This document shows positions 34,414-45,922 of a stretch of 64,000 nucleotides of DNA, piece after piece. The position numbers and the translations under genes are program-made. The notes under the pieces were generated by a model. The model made no database searches. It saw only the letters and a list, made by a program, of their open reading frames with translations, and was not told the origin of the DNA. This stretch comes from Acidovorax soli. GTDB lineage: Bacteria; Pseudomonadota; Gammaproteobacteria; Burkholderiales; Burkholderiaceae_C. Every line of letters begins with the position of its first letter. Position 1 is the first letter of the stretch. The DNA is taken from assembly GCF_014207955.1 (NCBI RefSeq), contig NZ_JACHLK010000005.1, positions 248,001 to 312,000 of the forward strand, in the 5' to 3' direction.

Positions 34414-35214
34414 GCCCTGCTGGAGCCATTGCAGTTCGGTGTCGGTGAAACCGGCCGCGCGGCGCGCTGTGTCGTTGAAAGGGGGCTTCAGGCGCGGCGC
34501 CTCGTACTGGCGCACCAGCACGCCGTAGTGGGCCTCGGGCTCCAGCCCCTGGCGCGTGCACAGCCAGCGGTACCAGTGGTTGCCGATGGCCACATGGCCG
34601 ACCTCGTCGCGCAGGATCACGTCCAGGATGTCCACGGCCGCCAGGGCATCGGGCGTGCCCACCTGGCGCAGCTTGCGCTGGATCTGGGGCGTGGCATCCA
34701 GGCCGCGCGCCTCCAGCGTACGCGGCACCAGGGCCATGCGCGCCACGACATCGTGCTGCGTTTTCTCGCACATGGTCCACAGGCCCTGGTGGGCCGGGAA
34801 GTCGCCGTAGTCGTGGCCGTGGGCGCGCAGGTGGTTGCGCAGCAGGCCGAAATGGGTGGCTTCCTCGGCGGCCACGCGCAGCCAGTCGAGGTAGTAGGCG
34901 CCGGGCATGCCGTCGAAGCGCCAGATGGCGTCGAGCGCCAGGTTGATGGCGTTGAACTCGATGTGGGCAATCGCATGCAGCAGCACCGCCCGGCCTTCGG
35001 GTGTGGCCGGGGAGCGGCGTGCCACTTCGGTATGGCGCAACAGCACCGGGCGCTCGGGGCGGCCCGGCAGAGCCTCTGGATCCGAGGGGCCGAGAGGGGC
35101 TTTTTCTGCTATTGAAAGATGAGCTGCCTGCGCATGCAGGCTCAGCGACTGCGCCGCTTTTTGCTCAGGGTCTGCAAGGCACAAGACCTGCAGTGCACGT
35201 TGGCGTAGCTCCAT
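34411..35214 (-). CDS. DUF455 ferritin-like protein
   Basis: This 267-residue protein starts at ATG 35214 (MELRQRALQVLCLADPEQK); upstream codons are not family-like. It has the DUF455 (PF04305) four-helix, ferritin-like fold with the likely di-metal ligands in AHIEFNAINLALDA, AAEEATHFGLL and RDEVGHVAIGNHWY. The family is widespread in Burkholderiales and distantly related to di-iron tRNA hydroxylases such as MiaE, but its reaction is not established. It is divergent from the gamma-carbonic anhydrase gene, with a 106-bp shared promoter region. Confidence 0.87.
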   Translation of the reverse strand: MELRQRALQVLCLADPEQKAAQSLSLHAQAAHLSIAEKAPLGPSDPEALPGRPERPVLLRHTEVARRSPATPEGRAVLLHAIAHIEFNAINLALDAIWRFDGMPGAYYLDWLRVAAEEATHFGLLRNHLRAHGHDYGDFPAHQGLWTMCEKTQHDVVARMALVPRTLEARGLDATPQIQRKLRQVGTPDALAAVDILDVILRDEVGHVAIGNHWYRWLCTRQGLEPEAHYGVLVRQYEAPRLKPPFNDTARRAAGFTDTELQWLQQG

Positions 35215-35320
35215 CCTTACAATTCTAGGCCCTGCCTTTGCGCAACGCTGCAAACGCTTTGTAACCATTGGCAGGCACCCCGGTGCGAACACTACTACTC
35301 ATTTGTCTGGAGACTGCGGT

Positions 35321-35845
35321 ATGGCGATTTACGAACTCGATGGTGCAACGCCCCAGGTGGCGGCTTCGGCCTGGGTGGCCGACAGCGCCCAGGTCATGGG
35401 CAACGTGGTGCTGGGCGAGGATGCGAGCGTCTGGTTCGGCACCGTGGTGCGCGGCGACACGGAAAGCATCACCATCGGAGCCGGCTCCAACATCCAGGAC
35501 GCCAGCGTGCTGCACGCCGACATCGGCAAGCCCCTGGTGGTGGGCGAGCGCGTGACCGTGGGCCACCAGGTCATGCTGCACGGCTGCACCATCGGTGACG
35601 AGTCGCTGATCGGCATCGGCGCCATCGTGCTCAACGGCGCCAAGATCGGCAAGCACTGCCTGGTGGGTGCAGGCGCCCTGGTGACCGAAGGCAAGGAGTT
35701 TCCCGACGGCTCCATGATCATCGGCAGCCCCGCCAAGGCCGTGCGCGAACTGAGCCCCGAGCAGATCGAGGGCCTGCGCCAGAGCGCGCAGCACTACATC
35801 GACAACGCACGCCGCTTCCAGCGCGGCCTGCACCGGGTCGGCTGA
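35321..35845 (+). CDS. gamma-class carbonic anhydrase-like protein (YrdA family)
   Basis: This 174-residue left-handed beta-helix protein starts at ATG 35321 behind GGAGA. Hexapeptide repeats run from VADSAQVMGNVVLGED to LVGAGALVTEG. The three zinc-binding histidines of gamma-carbonic anhydrases are present as H65 (VLHAD), H82 and H87 (GHQVMLHGC). A C-terminal helix (ELSPEQIEGLRQSAQHYIDN) completes the trimer interface. Many YrdA-like proteins show weak or no CO2 hydration, so the activity is uncertain even though the metal site is intact. Hsp33 follows 37 bp downstream on the same strand. Confidence 0.93.
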   Translation: MAIYELDGATPQVAASAWVADSAQVMGNVVLGEDASVWFGTVVRGDTESITIGAGSNIQDASVLHADIGKPLVVGERVTVGHQVMLHGCTIGDESLIGIGAIVLNGAKIGKHCLVGAGALVTEGKEFPDGSMIIGSPAKAVRELSPEQIEGLRQSAQHYIDNARRFQRGLHRVG

Positions 35846-35882
35846 GCGGCCGCACCCGACTTTTTCAACGGAACCCCATTGC

Positions 35883-36875
35883 GTGTCTGAACTCCACAAA
35901 TTCCTCTTCGAGGGCCTGCCCGTGCGCGGCATGCTCGTGCGCCTGACCGATGCCTGGACCGAGATACTGCGCCGGCGCGCCGGCAACTCGGCCACCGGCT
36001 CCTACCCCGCCCCCGTCACCGAACTGCTCGGCGAGATGGCGGCGGCCGGCGTGCTGATGCAATCGAACATCAAGTTCAATGGCGCGCTGGTGCTGCAGGT
36101 GTTTGGCGACGGGCCGGTGAAGCTGGCCGTGGCCGAGGTGCAATCCGACCTCTCGCTGCGGGCGACGGCCACTCTCACGGGCGAGGTGCCGGCCGATGCG
36201 CGCCTGAGCCAGATGGTCAACGTGGGCGGCGGCGGGCGCTGTGCCATCACGCTGGACCCCAAGAACCGCCACCCCGGCCAGCAGCCCTACCAGGGCGTGG
36301 TGCCGCTGCACGGCGACCACCACGAGAAGCTCGAACGCCTGTCGGATGTGCTGCAGCACTACATGCTGCAATCCGAGCAGCTCGACACCGTGCTGGTGCT
36401 GGGCGCCAATGACCAGGTGGCGGCCGGCCTGCTGATCCAGCGCATGCCCGTCAAGGGCGAGGGCAACCTGGCCGAGGGCCTGAGCCACCGCGAGAACGAG
36501 GACCAGATCGGCCACAACGAGGACTACAACCGCATTGCCCACCTGGCCGCCAGCCTGACGCGCGAAGAGCTGCTGGGCCTGGACGTGGACACCATCCTGC
36601 GCCGCCTGTTCTGGGAGGAAAAGCTCGTGCGCTTCGAGCCCCAGCAGGGCGAGACGGGCCCACGCTTCGCCTGCACCTGCAGCCGCGAGCGCGTGGGCAA
36701 CATGCTGCGCAACCTGGGTGCGGCCGAGTCCGAGAGCATTCTGGCCGAGCGTGGCGAGATCGAAGTGGGCTGCGAATTCTGCGGCCAGCAATACCGCTTC
36801 GATGCGGTGGATGCGGCGCAGATCTTCGTGGAGCCGGCCATCATCCAGCCGCAGGGCCCCACGGGCATGCAGTAG
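35883..36875 (+). CDS. hslO: redox-regulated chaperone Hsp33
   Basis: Hsp33 is a holdase that is unfolded and activated by oxidants such as hypochlorous acid. The 330-residue protein starts at GTG 35883. The zinc/redox switch at the C-terminus is complete: C264 and C266 (CTC) and C297 and C300 (CEFC), the canonical CxC-x30-CxxC arrangement. The N-terminal core shows GRCAITLDPKNRHPGQQPYQG and the middle SHRENEDQIGHNEDYNR. It is about 35 residues longer than the E. coli protein because of insertions in the core, as usual in Burkholderiales. Confidence 0.96.
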   Translation: MSELHKFLFEGLPVRGMLVRLTDAWTEILRRRAGNSATGSYPAPVTELLGEMAAAGVLMQSNIKFNGALVLQVFGDGPVKLAVAEVQSDLSLRATATLTGEVPADARLSQMVNVGGGGRCAITLDPKNRHPGQQPYQGVVPLHGDHHEKLERLSDVLQHYMLQSEQLDTVLVLGANDQVAAGLLIQRMPVKGEGNLAEGLSHRENEDQIGHNEDYNRIAHLAASLTREELLGLDVDTILRRLFWEEKLVRFEPQQGETGPRFACTCSRERVGNMLRNLGAAESESILAERGEIEVGCEFCGQQYRFDAVDAAQIFVEPAIIQPQGPTGMQ

Positions 36876-36885
36876 GCGGCGGTCG

Positions 36886-36920
36886 GGTCAGCCACACATG
36901 GTGTGGCTGGGCATCTGACC
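36886..36920. other. strong hairpin downstream of hslO
   Basis: CAGCCACAC (36889-36897) pairs perfectly with GTGTGGCTG (36901-36909) around ATG, and outer GGTCAG/CTGACC segments can pair as well. There is no T-tract, so it may stabilise the hslO transcript or bind a protein and need not terminate transcription. Confidence 0.5.
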
Positions 36921-36991
36921 ATCGTTGACAATCGCGACCGCCGCGCAGTGCGCTGCGGGCCTACCATGAAGGCCTGTACCAAAGGTCTGTC

Positions 36992-37483
36992 ATGGGGTTT
37001 CTAAGTCGCGTCATGGGCCTGTCGGCCCGCAACCGGGGAGTGCCACCGCTGGCGCTGTACGAGAGCTCGCTCGCGCCGGACTCGCGGCGCCCCGACACGC
37101 TGCTTGCCGTGCTCGACCTGGATGCTGCCATCAATGCCCATGAGCGCTGGAAAGAGCGCCTGATGGACTACCTCGAAGGCCGCTCTGCCAAGGGGCTGGA
37201 CCCGGCCATGGTGCGCCGCACCGACCAGGACGCCCTGGGCCGCTGGCTGCATGGCGTGGGCGCCGAACTGCTGGGTGACCGCCCGGCCTTCACCCTGCTG
37301 GTGGCGCGCCACGAGTACTTCCATGAGCAGGCCGCCACCATCGTCGAGCTGGCGCAGCAGGGCGAGTGGCCCCGTGTGGTGCAGGTGCTCAATGGCGGCT
37401 ACCGCCACGGCTCCAGCCAGGTGGTGCTGCTGCTCAAGGAGCTCAAGCGCGGTCTGGCGCAGGAGGCCGGGTCAGCGCAGTGA
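36992..37483 (+). CDS. stand-alone CZB (chemoreceptor zinc-binding) domain protein, Cys-to-Asp variant
   Basis: This is a 163-residue cytoplasmic protein. Residues 47-112 fit the CZB pattern: H50 in HERW, then DALGRW (80-85) where the family has CxLGxW, then H107 and H111 in RHEYFH. Spacing is right for a four-helix zinc site, but the conserved Cys ligand is Asp80. CZB domains normally sit on chemoreceptors or diguanylate cyclases and sense zinc or hypochlorous acid through that Cys; this one stands alone. It lies directly after hslO on the same strand. Its last 41 bp overlap the convergent gene. Confidence 0.78.
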   Translation: MGFLSRVMGLSARNRGVPPLALYESSLAPDSRRPDTLLAVLDLDAAINAHERWKERLMDYLEGRSAKGLDPAMVRRTDQDALGRWLHGVGAELLGDRPAFTLLVARHEYFHEQAATIVELAQQGEWPRVVQVLNGGYRHGSSQVVLLLKELKRGLAQEAGSAQ

Positions 37484-37985
37484 ACAGCCGGTGCTCGCAC
37501 ACCGGGTCGCTGCATTTTTCACAGCCGTAGGCGCGCAGCCGGGCCGCGCGGATCTCGCGGTGGGCCGTGGCCTCATCCACCGGGGATGTTTCGCCCAGCA
37601 CCGAGCCGAGCGCTCGCAGCGCGCTGCGCAGGCGGGCCGGCCCTGGTGGGCCATACACGACCCGGTAGCCGATGGCGGCGGCACCGAGCGCCGCCCGCAG
37701 CTGCGCATCGGCGGCGTGCTGTGCCTTCTGGTCCGGGGTGGGGCAGGGCAGGTCCAGCCCCATGAGCAGGGTCATCGCTGCGGAGCGGTGTGCGTCCAGC
37801 GCGGCGGATTGTTCTTGCGCGTCGCCGGCCTGCAGGGCGTCCATGAGCGCGGAATGCGCGACATGCAAGGCAAGGGGGGTGGTGGCCAGGTGCGCAGCCA
37901 GGGCATCGGCAAGCGCGTGGGCGCCGGTGCCGGGTGCTCCCAGCAGCAGGATCCGGGACGTCACGGCGGAGTCGGTGGCGGGCAC
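37443..37985 (-). CDS. unknown protein with a degenerate P-loop and a Cys cluster
   Basis: I do not recognise a family for this 180-residue protein. Near the N-terminus, LLLGAPGTGAHALADAL looks like a Walker A motif whose lysine is replaced by Ala-His, so ATP binding is doubtful. A middle segment contains HRSAAMTLLMGLDLPC. The C-terminus has AYGCEKCSDPVCEHRLF, three Cys and a His that could bind a metal. It begins 4 bp after the ftsB stop and is probably the last gene of the eno-ftsB group. Its 3' end is antisense to the CZB gene. Confidence 0.7.
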   Translation of the reverse strand: MPATDSAVTSRILLLGAPGTGAHALADALAAHLATTPLALHVAHSALMDALQAGDAQEQSAALDAHRSAAMTLLMGLDLPCPTPDQKAQHAADAQLRAALGAAAIGYRVVYGPPGPARLRSALRALGSVLGETSPVDEATAHREIRAARLRAYGCEKCSDPVCEHRLFTALTRPPAPDRA

Positions 37986-37989
37986 CCGC

Positions 37990-38268
37990 TCAGCGCGGCG
38001 TGAACTGCACGTAGATCTCGTTGGGCCGCACCATGCCCAGCTCGCTGCGTGCCTTCTCTTCGACCATGTCCAGGCCCTCCTTGAGGTCGTGCACCTCGGA
38101 GGTCAGGCGCTCGTTGGCCGCCTGGGCCTGGGCATTGGCGGCCTTTTGCACGTCGATCTGGCGCTGCATGGCGTTCACGCGCGGCAGGCTGCCGCGCCCC
38201 AGCCAGAGCTGGGCGTGCACGGCCGCCAGCAGGGCCAGCAGCACGACGGGAACAAGGCGGTTGACCAT
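37990..38268 (-). CDS. ftsB: cell division protein FtsB
   Basis: This 92-residue bitopic protein has a short cytoplasmic start, one membrane helix (about residues 4-20, RLVPVVLLALLAAVHAQ) and a periplasmic coiled coil (MQRQIDVQKAANAQAQAANERL). The end, EKARSELGMVRPNEIYVQF, is typical of FtsB/DivIC. It joins FtsL and FtsQ at the divisome and helps trigger septal synthesis. Its position just downstream of eno is the usual one in proteobacteria. Confidence 0.94.
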   Translation of the reverse strand: MVNRLVPVVLLALLAAVHAQLWLGRGSLPRVNAMQRQIDVQKAANAQAQAANERLTSEVHDLKEGLDMVEEKARSELGMVRPNEIYVQFTPR

Positions 38269-38369
38269 GCTTTAGCTTACCAGCCGTGCGCCCCGGGCCG
38301 CCGCACCACCCCGGCAGGGGCGGGCGGCGCGCAACGGGGCGGGCGGCCGGGCCGGCATGCGGACGGGGC

Positions 38370-39749
<1,380 letters not shown>

Positions 39750-39803
39750 CTATGCTACCGATTTGATAGTAATCGAGGGGCCAGGTACGAACCGGGTACG
39801 GAC

Positions 39804-40094
39804 TCAGACGCCCTCGACGCAGACCATGCGCATGATGGCGGCGCCTTCGCGTGCGGCCTTGGCCTTCTGGTATTCGGGCGTGTCGTAGAAGGCGCGGGCC
39901 GCCTCGAAGCTCGGAAACTTGAGGATCACGGTGCGGCCGGGGTTCCAGTCGCCTTCCAGCACCTCGACCTTGCCGCCGCGCACGCACACTTCGGCGCCGT
40001 GCGCCTGCATGGCGATGGTGCTCCACTTGCGGTACTCCTCGTACTGCGTGGGGTTGGTGACGGTGACGGATGCGATGACGTAACCACTGCTCAT
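39804..40094 (-). CDS. DUF1330 small protein
   Basis: This 96-residue member of the dimeric alpha/beta-barrel superfamily has the sequence SSGYVIASVTVTNPTQYEEY, GGKVEVLEGDWNPGRTVILK, PSFEAARAFYDTPEYQ, the classic DUF1330 pattern. No reaction is established for the family. It lies 6 bp after kdsA and is probably co-transcribed with pyrG-kdsA. This is a conserved insertion between kdsA and eno in Comamonadaceae genomes as I remember them. Confidence 0.92.
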   Translation of the reverse strand: MSSGYVIASVTVTNPTQYEEYRKWSTIAMQAHGAEVCVRGGKVEVLEGDWNPGRTVILKFPSFEAARAFYDTPEYQKAKAAREGAAIMRMVCVEGV

Positions 40095-40100
40095 GATGTC

Positions 40101-40958
40101 TCAGGCTCCAAAGTTGTTTTCGAGGAATCCGTTCTTCTTGGTGATGCCGTCCAGGGCCACCAGGGTCTCCAGCAGCGCCTTCATGTGCTTGAGCGGCACG
40201 GCGTTGGGGCCGTCGGACAGGGCCTTGGCCGGGTCCGGGTGGGTTTCCATGAACAGGCCGGCCACGCCCACGGCCACGGCCGCGCGCGCCAGCACCGGCA
40301 CCATCTCGCGCTGGCCGCCGCTGCTGGTGCCGTTGCCGCCGGGCAGTTGCACCGAGTGCGTGGCGTCGAACACCACGGGCGCACCCGTCTCGCGCATGAT
40401 GGCCAGGCCGCGCATGTCCGACACCAGGTTGTTGTAGCCGAAGCTCGCGCCGCGCTCGCAGGCCATGAAGCTGTCCTCGGGCAGGCCGGCTTCCTTGGCG
40501 GCTGCACGGGCCTTGTCGATCACGTTCTTCATGTCATGGGGCGCGAGGAACTGGCCCTTCTTGATGTTCACCGGCTTGCCCGACTGCGCCACGGCGCGGA
40601 TGAAGTCGGTCTGGCGGCACAGGAAGGCGGGCGTCTGCAGCACGTCGACCACCTTGGCGGCCGCGGTGATGTCGTCTTCGGTGTGCACGTCGGTGAGCAC
40701 CGGTACACCCAGGTCCTTGCGGATCTTGGCCAGGATCTCCAGGCCCTTCTCACGCCCCGGGCCACGAAAGCTCGTGCCCGAGGAGCGGTTGGCCTTGTCG
40801 AAGCTGCTCTTGAAGATGAACGGGATGCCCAGGCTGCCCGTGATCTCCTTGAGCTGCCCGGCCACGTCCATCTGCAGTTGCTCGGACTCGATCACGCAGG
40901 GGCCTGCGATGAGGAAGAAGCGCTGGTCAAGGCCAACGTCGAAGCCGCAGAGTTTCAT
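40101..40958 (-). CDS. kdsA: 3-deoxy-8-phosphooctulonate synthase
   Basis: KdsA condenses phosphoenolpyruvate and arabinose-5-phosphate to make the Kdo precursor of lipopolysaccharide. The 285-residue protein has [22 protein letters not shown] and the C-terminal [18 protein letters not shown]. The N-terminal segment reads IAGPCVIES with Cys21 at the place where metal-dependent enzymes (Aquifex type) have their Cys ligand and the metal-free E. coli enzyme has Asn. This copy is therefore predicted to need a divalent metal. It is 34 bp downstream of pyrG. Confidence 0.97.
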   Translation of the reverse strand: MKLCGFDVGLDQRFFLIAGPCVIESEQLQMDVAGQLKEITGSLGIPFIFKSSFDKANRSSGTSFRGPGREKGLEILAKIRKDLGVPVLTDVHTEDDITAAAKVVDVLQTPAFLCRQTDFIRAVAQSGKPVNIKKGQFLAPHDMKNVIDKARAAAKEAGLPEDSFMACERGASFGYNNLVSDMRGLAIMRETGAPVVFDATHSVQLPGGNGTSSGGQREMVPVLARAAVAVGVAGLFMETHPDPAKALSDGPNAVPLKHMKALLETLVALDGITKKNGFLENNFGA

Positions 40959-40992
40959 GGCAGGGTCTCTTCTTTTCGTGGTGTGTGTGCCG

Positions 40993-42690
<1,698 letters not shown>

Positions 42691-42776
42691 TTATAGATGC
42701 CCGCCCGGCGCCGGCCCCCGCCAAGGTCTTTTGCGGCTGCCCTGCAGGCGGGCTCCGGTCTGCTAAATTCGCGCCC

Positions 42777-44000
42777 ATGAATGAGCTTGCTGGCAAACAC
42801 ATTGTTCTGGGGTTGAGCGGCGGCGTGGCCTGCTACAAGGCGGCCGACCTGTGCCGCCAGCTCATCAAGGAGGGCGCCACCGTGCAGGTGGTGATGACCG
42901 AGGCGGCAGAGCAGTTCATCACCCCGGTGACCATGCAGGCCCTGTCGGGGCGGCCGGTGTACGGCTCGCAGTGGGACGCGCGCGAGCCCAACAACATGCC
43001 CCACATCAACCTGAGCCGCGAGGCCGACGCCATCCTGATCGCGCCCTGCAGCGCCGATTTCATCGCCCGCCTGGTGCAGGGCCGGGCCGACGAACTGCTC
43101 AGCCTGCTGTGCCTGGCGCGCCCCATGGACCGCGTTCCGCTGCTGCTGGCCCCGGCCATGAACCGCGAGATGTGGGCCCACCCGGCCACCCAGCGCAACC
43201 TGGCCCAGGTGGCCAAGGATGGCGCCCGCGTGCTGGGCGTGGGCAACGGCGACCAGGCCTGCGGCGAGACCGGCGACGGCCGCATGCTCGAACCGCTGGA
43301 ACTGCTCGACGAACTGATCGCCTTCTTCGCACCCAAGCCGCTGGCCGGGCGCAAGGTACTGATCACGGCGGGCCCGACCTTCGAGGCCATCGACCCGGTG
43401 CGCGGCATCACCAACCTCTCCAGCGGCAAGATGGGCTTTGCCGTGGCCCGCGCCGCCCGCGAGGCCGGGGCCGAAGTGACCCTGGTCGCCGGGCCGGTGC
43501 ATCTGTCCACGCCGCGCGGCGTGCAGCGGGTCAACGTGCAGTCGGCCCAGCAGATGCTGGCGGCCGTGATGGCGCTGGCGCCCGCCTCGTCCGTGTTCGT
43601 CGCCACGGCCGCCGTGGCCGACTGGCGCCCGGCCACCCAGGCCGGTGAAAAGATCAAGAAGGACGGTTCGGGCCAGACCCCGGTGCTCACCTTCGTCGAG
43701 AACCCCGACATCCTGGCCACCGTGGCGCAGCTGCCCGAGGCACAGTCGGGCGCCCTCTACTGCGTGGGCTTTGCGGCCGAAAGCCACGATCTGCTGGCCC
43801 ACGCCACGGCCAAGCGCCTGCGCAAGAAGATTCCGCTGCTGGTGGGCAACATCGGCCCGGCCACCTTCGGCCAGGACGACAATGCCCTGCTGCTGGTGGA
43901 CGAGAACGGCCACCGCGAACTGCCCCTGGCGTCCAAGCGTTCGCTGGCGCAGGGCCTGGTCGCCGAGATCGCTGCACGCCTGCCGGCGCGGCGGGCCTGA
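42777..44000 (+). CDS. coaBC: bifunctional phosphopantothenoylcysteine decarboxylase / phosphopantothenate-cysteine ligase
   Basis: This 407-residue enzyme makes 4'-phosphopantetheine for coenzyme A in two steps. The CoaC flavoprotein half has [30 protein letters not shown] with the catalytic His, PAMNREMW and GDGRMLEP. The CoaB half (from about residue 195) starts [20 protein letters not shown] and contains the KIKKDG motif that binds the CTP phosphates. The start at ATG 42777 is supported by the family N-terminus. Confidence 0.97.
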   Translation: MNELAGKHIVLGLSGGVACYKAADLCRQLIKEGATVQVVMTEAAEQFITPVTMQALSGRPVYGSQWDAREPNNMPHINLSREADAILIAPCSADFIARLVQGRADELLSLLCLARPMDRVPLLLAPAMNREMWAHPATQRNLAQVAKDGARVLGVGNGDQACGETGDGRMLEPLELLDELIAFFAPKPLAGRKVLITAGPTFEAIDPVRGITNLSSGKMGFAVARAAREAGAEVTLVAGPVHLSTPRGVQRVNVQSAQQMLAAVMALAPASSVFVATAAVADWRPATQAGEKIKKDGSGQTPVLTFVENPDILATVAQLPEAQSGALYCVGFAAESHDLLAHATAKRLRKKIPLLVGNIGPATFGQDDNALLLVDENGHRELPLASKRSLAQGLVAEIAARLPARRA

Positions 44001-44038
44001 ACATTCTTTTGGCCTATCCATCCTCTGCAGGAGTTCCC

Positions 44039-44533
44039 ATGACGATGCATTCGATCAAGCCCGAATGGGACACCCCGCCCAACGGTGACTTCGCGAGCTA
44101 TGTGGAGCGCCTGAGCGCCCAGCAGGCCCTGCAGGCCGGGCGCACGCAGGCCGCGCACTCCGCCCAGGTGGCGCATCCGGGCGGTGCCGCCCCCGGGTCT
44201 GCGCAGGCGGCTGCGCGCCGAGGGGGCGCCAGCCCCGTGTCGCCGGCCGTGGCCTTGCCGCCCGAGCTGCTGCAGATGGCGGCGCCGTTCATCGGCATGC
44301 TGCGCATTGCACGCACCCTGCTGGCCGTGGTGGCCGCGGTGCATGTGCTCACGCTGCTGATGGCGGGCCAGGGCTCGTGGTTCGGGCTGGCGGTGATGGC
44401 CGGCCTGTGGTGGTTCATGGGCATCGTGATCCATGCCGCGTCGGCGGGCACCGTGGTGGTGCCCCAACCCGCGGCCGTGAAGGAGCGCCAGCGGCAGACC
44501 GGCCCGCAGCGCAAGACAGGAAACAAGAAGTGA
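44039..44533 (+). CDS. small membrane protein of unknown function
   Basis: The predicted protein has 164 residues, starting at ATG 44039 ([11 protein letters not shown]) with CAGGAG upstream. A hydrophilic N-terminus, an Ala/Gly-rich linker ([19 protein letters not shown]) and two adjacent membrane helices (about residues 85-106 and 112-134: [41 protein letters not shown]) precede a basic tail. No family is recognised. It lies between coaBC and dut and overlaps the dut start codon (GTGA), so it is translated in the same operon. Confidence 0.78.
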   Translation: MTMHSIKPEWDTPPNGDFASYVERLSAQQALQAGRTQAAHSAQVAHPGGAAPGSAQAAARRGGASPVSPAVALPPELLQMAAPFIGMLRIARTLLAVVAAVHVLTLLMAGQGSWFGLAVMAGLWWFMGIVIHAASAGTVVVPQPAAVKERQRQTGPQRKTGNKK

Positions 44534-44976
44534 AGATTGACGTCAAGATTCTCGATCCGCGCATGGCGGACCAGTTGCCCACCTACGCCACCCCCGGCAG
44601 TGCCGGGCTCGACCTCCGGGCCTGCCTGGATGCGCCGCTCACCCTCGAACCCAATGCCTGGCAATTGGTGCCCACGGGCATTTCCATCTACCTCAAGGAC
44701 CCCGGATACGCCGCGCTGATCCTGCCGCGCTCGGGCCTGGGCCACAAGCACGGCATCGTGCTGGGCAACCTCGTGGGCCTGATCGACAGCGACTACCAGG
44801 GCCAGCTCATGGTGAGCGCCTGGAACCGCAGCAGCACGGCCTTCACACTCGAGCCCATGGAGCGCCTGGCGCAACTGGTCATCGTGCCCGTGGTGCAGGC
44901 GCAGTTCCATGTGGTCACCGAGTTCCCGGCCTCCGAGCGCGGCGAAGGCGGTTACGGCTCCACCGGCAAAAGCTGA
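44530..44976 (+). CDS. dut: dUTP diphosphatase
   Basis: Dut hydrolyses dUTP to dUMP, keeping uracil out of DNA and feeding thymidylate synthesis. The 148-residue trimeric enzyme starts at GTG 44530. All five motifs are present: [46 protein letters not shown], and the C-terminal [12 protein letters not shown] arm that closes over the nucleotide. Coupling of coaBC and dut in one operon is common in proteobacteria. Confidence 0.97.
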   Translation: MKIDVKILDPRMADQLPTYATPGSAGLDLRACLDAPLTLEPNAWQLVPTGISIYLKDPGYAALILPRSGLGHKHGIVLGNLVGLIDSDYQGQLMVSAWNRSSTAFTLEPMERLAQLVIVPVVQAQFHVVTEFPASERGEGGYGSTGKS

Positions 44977-44986
44977 TGTGTAATTG

Positions 44987-45010
44987 CCGGCACAAACGCT
45001 TACGTGCCGG
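44987..45010. other. hairpin downstream of dut
   Basis: CCGGCAC (44987-44993) pairs with GTGCCGG (45004-45010) across a 10-base loop, 10 bp after the dut stop. It lacks a clear T-tract, so termination is possible but unproven. Confidence 0.35.
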
Positions 45011-45195
45011 TCCCTGGAATTTCTATCCTGTAGGTGAGCACTGACACCACCGGGGTGCGCGGCCTGACGCAGCCATCGGCTGCCAGATGGCGTGGCGAGC
45101 GCATCCCCGGTGCTTCAATCTCACCATTGCCTGGCAGTGCACGCAGCGGACCCCGCAGCGGCCTGCCTGGCGAGATTCATTCCAGGAGATTTGCC

Positions 45196-45702
45196 ATGAC
45201 CACCAAGATCACCCGCATCGCCACGCTGACCGGCTCCCTCGTGCTGATCGCCAGCCTTGCCGCCTGCGGCGCGCCCCCCCGCTCGGAGGAATACTATGCC
45301 GGCGGCGGCTACACCACCACCACGGTGAGGCCCGCACCGGTCTACCAGAGTTCCGTCGTGACCGAATTCGGCCGCGTGGCCAACATCGAGACCACCCATA
45401 CCCAGGGCTCGGGCCGCACCTCGGGTGCGGGAGCCGTGATCGGTGCGGTGGTTGGTGGTGTGCTGGGCAATGCGGTGGGCGGTGGTACGGGCCGTGCCGC
45501 TGCGACTGCTGTGGGTGTCCTGGGCGGTGCCGTGGCCGGCAACGCCGTGGAGCGCCGCAACAACAGTGGCGAGTACGTGGGCTACCGCGTGTCCATCCAG
45601 CTGGACCAGGGCGGCTACCGCGCCTATGACGTGCCCTCGCCGGGCGACCTGCGCATCGGCGACCGCGTGCGCATGATGGACGGTCAGATCCAGCGCATTT
45701 AA
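45196..45702 (+). CDS. SlyB-like outer-membrane lipoprotein (glycine zipper)
   Basis: The predicted lipoprotein has 168 residues from ATG 45196 behind AGGAGA; the signal peptide ends in lipobox SLAAC (Cys24). A central glycine-zipper of the 2TM type (GAGAVIGAVVGGVLGNAVGG, then AVGVLGGAVAGNAVERR) is followed by a small beta-rich domain (YRVSIQLDQGGYRAYDVPS, GDRVRMMDGQIQRI). The layout matches SlyB/PcP-type lipoproteins that stabilise outer-membrane protein complexes under divalent-cation stress. Its stop codon lies inside the left terminal repeat of the MITE-like element downstream. Confidence 0.9.
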   Translation: MTTKITRIATLTGSLVLIASLAACGAPPRSEEYYAGGGYTTTTVRPAPVYQSSVVTEFGRVANIETTHTQGSGRTSGAGAVIGAVVGGVLGNAVGGGTGRAAATAVGVLGGAVAGNAVERRNNSGEYVGYRVSIQLDQGGYRAYDVPSPGDLRIGDRVRMMDGQIQRI

Positions 45703-45864
45703 GGCGACGCTGAATAAGTCTTCGCGATGGCGCGTGCCCTGGTTTGGGATGGGCTGCCAGGCGCAAAGCGCAGCCATAGCCAGTGCTATGGCGAGCATTT
45801 GCAACGCTGCAGACCGCCCAAAGCGGGGCGCGCGGCGCGCGAGGGACTTGTTCAGCGTTGCCTT
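45701..45864. mobile_element. candidate MITE-like element with 20-bp inverted repeats
   Basis: AAGGCGACGCTGAATAAGTC (45701-45720) and the reverse complement of 45845-45864 match at 18 of 20 positions, enclosing 124 bp. Inside is a perfect hairpin, CCATAGC/GCTATGG with a CAGT loop. There is no coding capacity. The left end overlaps the stop codon of the SlyB-like gene. I see no clear target-site duplication, so insertion is inferred only from the paired ends. Confidence 0.6.
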
Positions 45865-45880
45865 GAACGCTTCTGCATGC

Positions 45881-45909
45881 AAAACGGGCCCTTGAGGGGC
45901 CCGTTTTTT
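45881..45909. terminator. terminator after the MITE-like element
   Basis: AAAACGGGCC and the opposing GGGCCCGTTTT form a long GC stem with A- and T-runs on either side. It can end both the SlyB-like transcript and the convergent SlyD-type gene that stops at 45923. Confidence 0.88.
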
Positions 45910-45922
45910 GGGGGGGTGAGAA

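Noticed and set aside
39753..39771. Imperfect palindrome upstream of eno as an operator
   Set aside because: TGCTACCGATTTGATAGTA is only partly symmetric and resembles short A/T-rich motifs scattered between genes in this family; not enough for a regulatory call.
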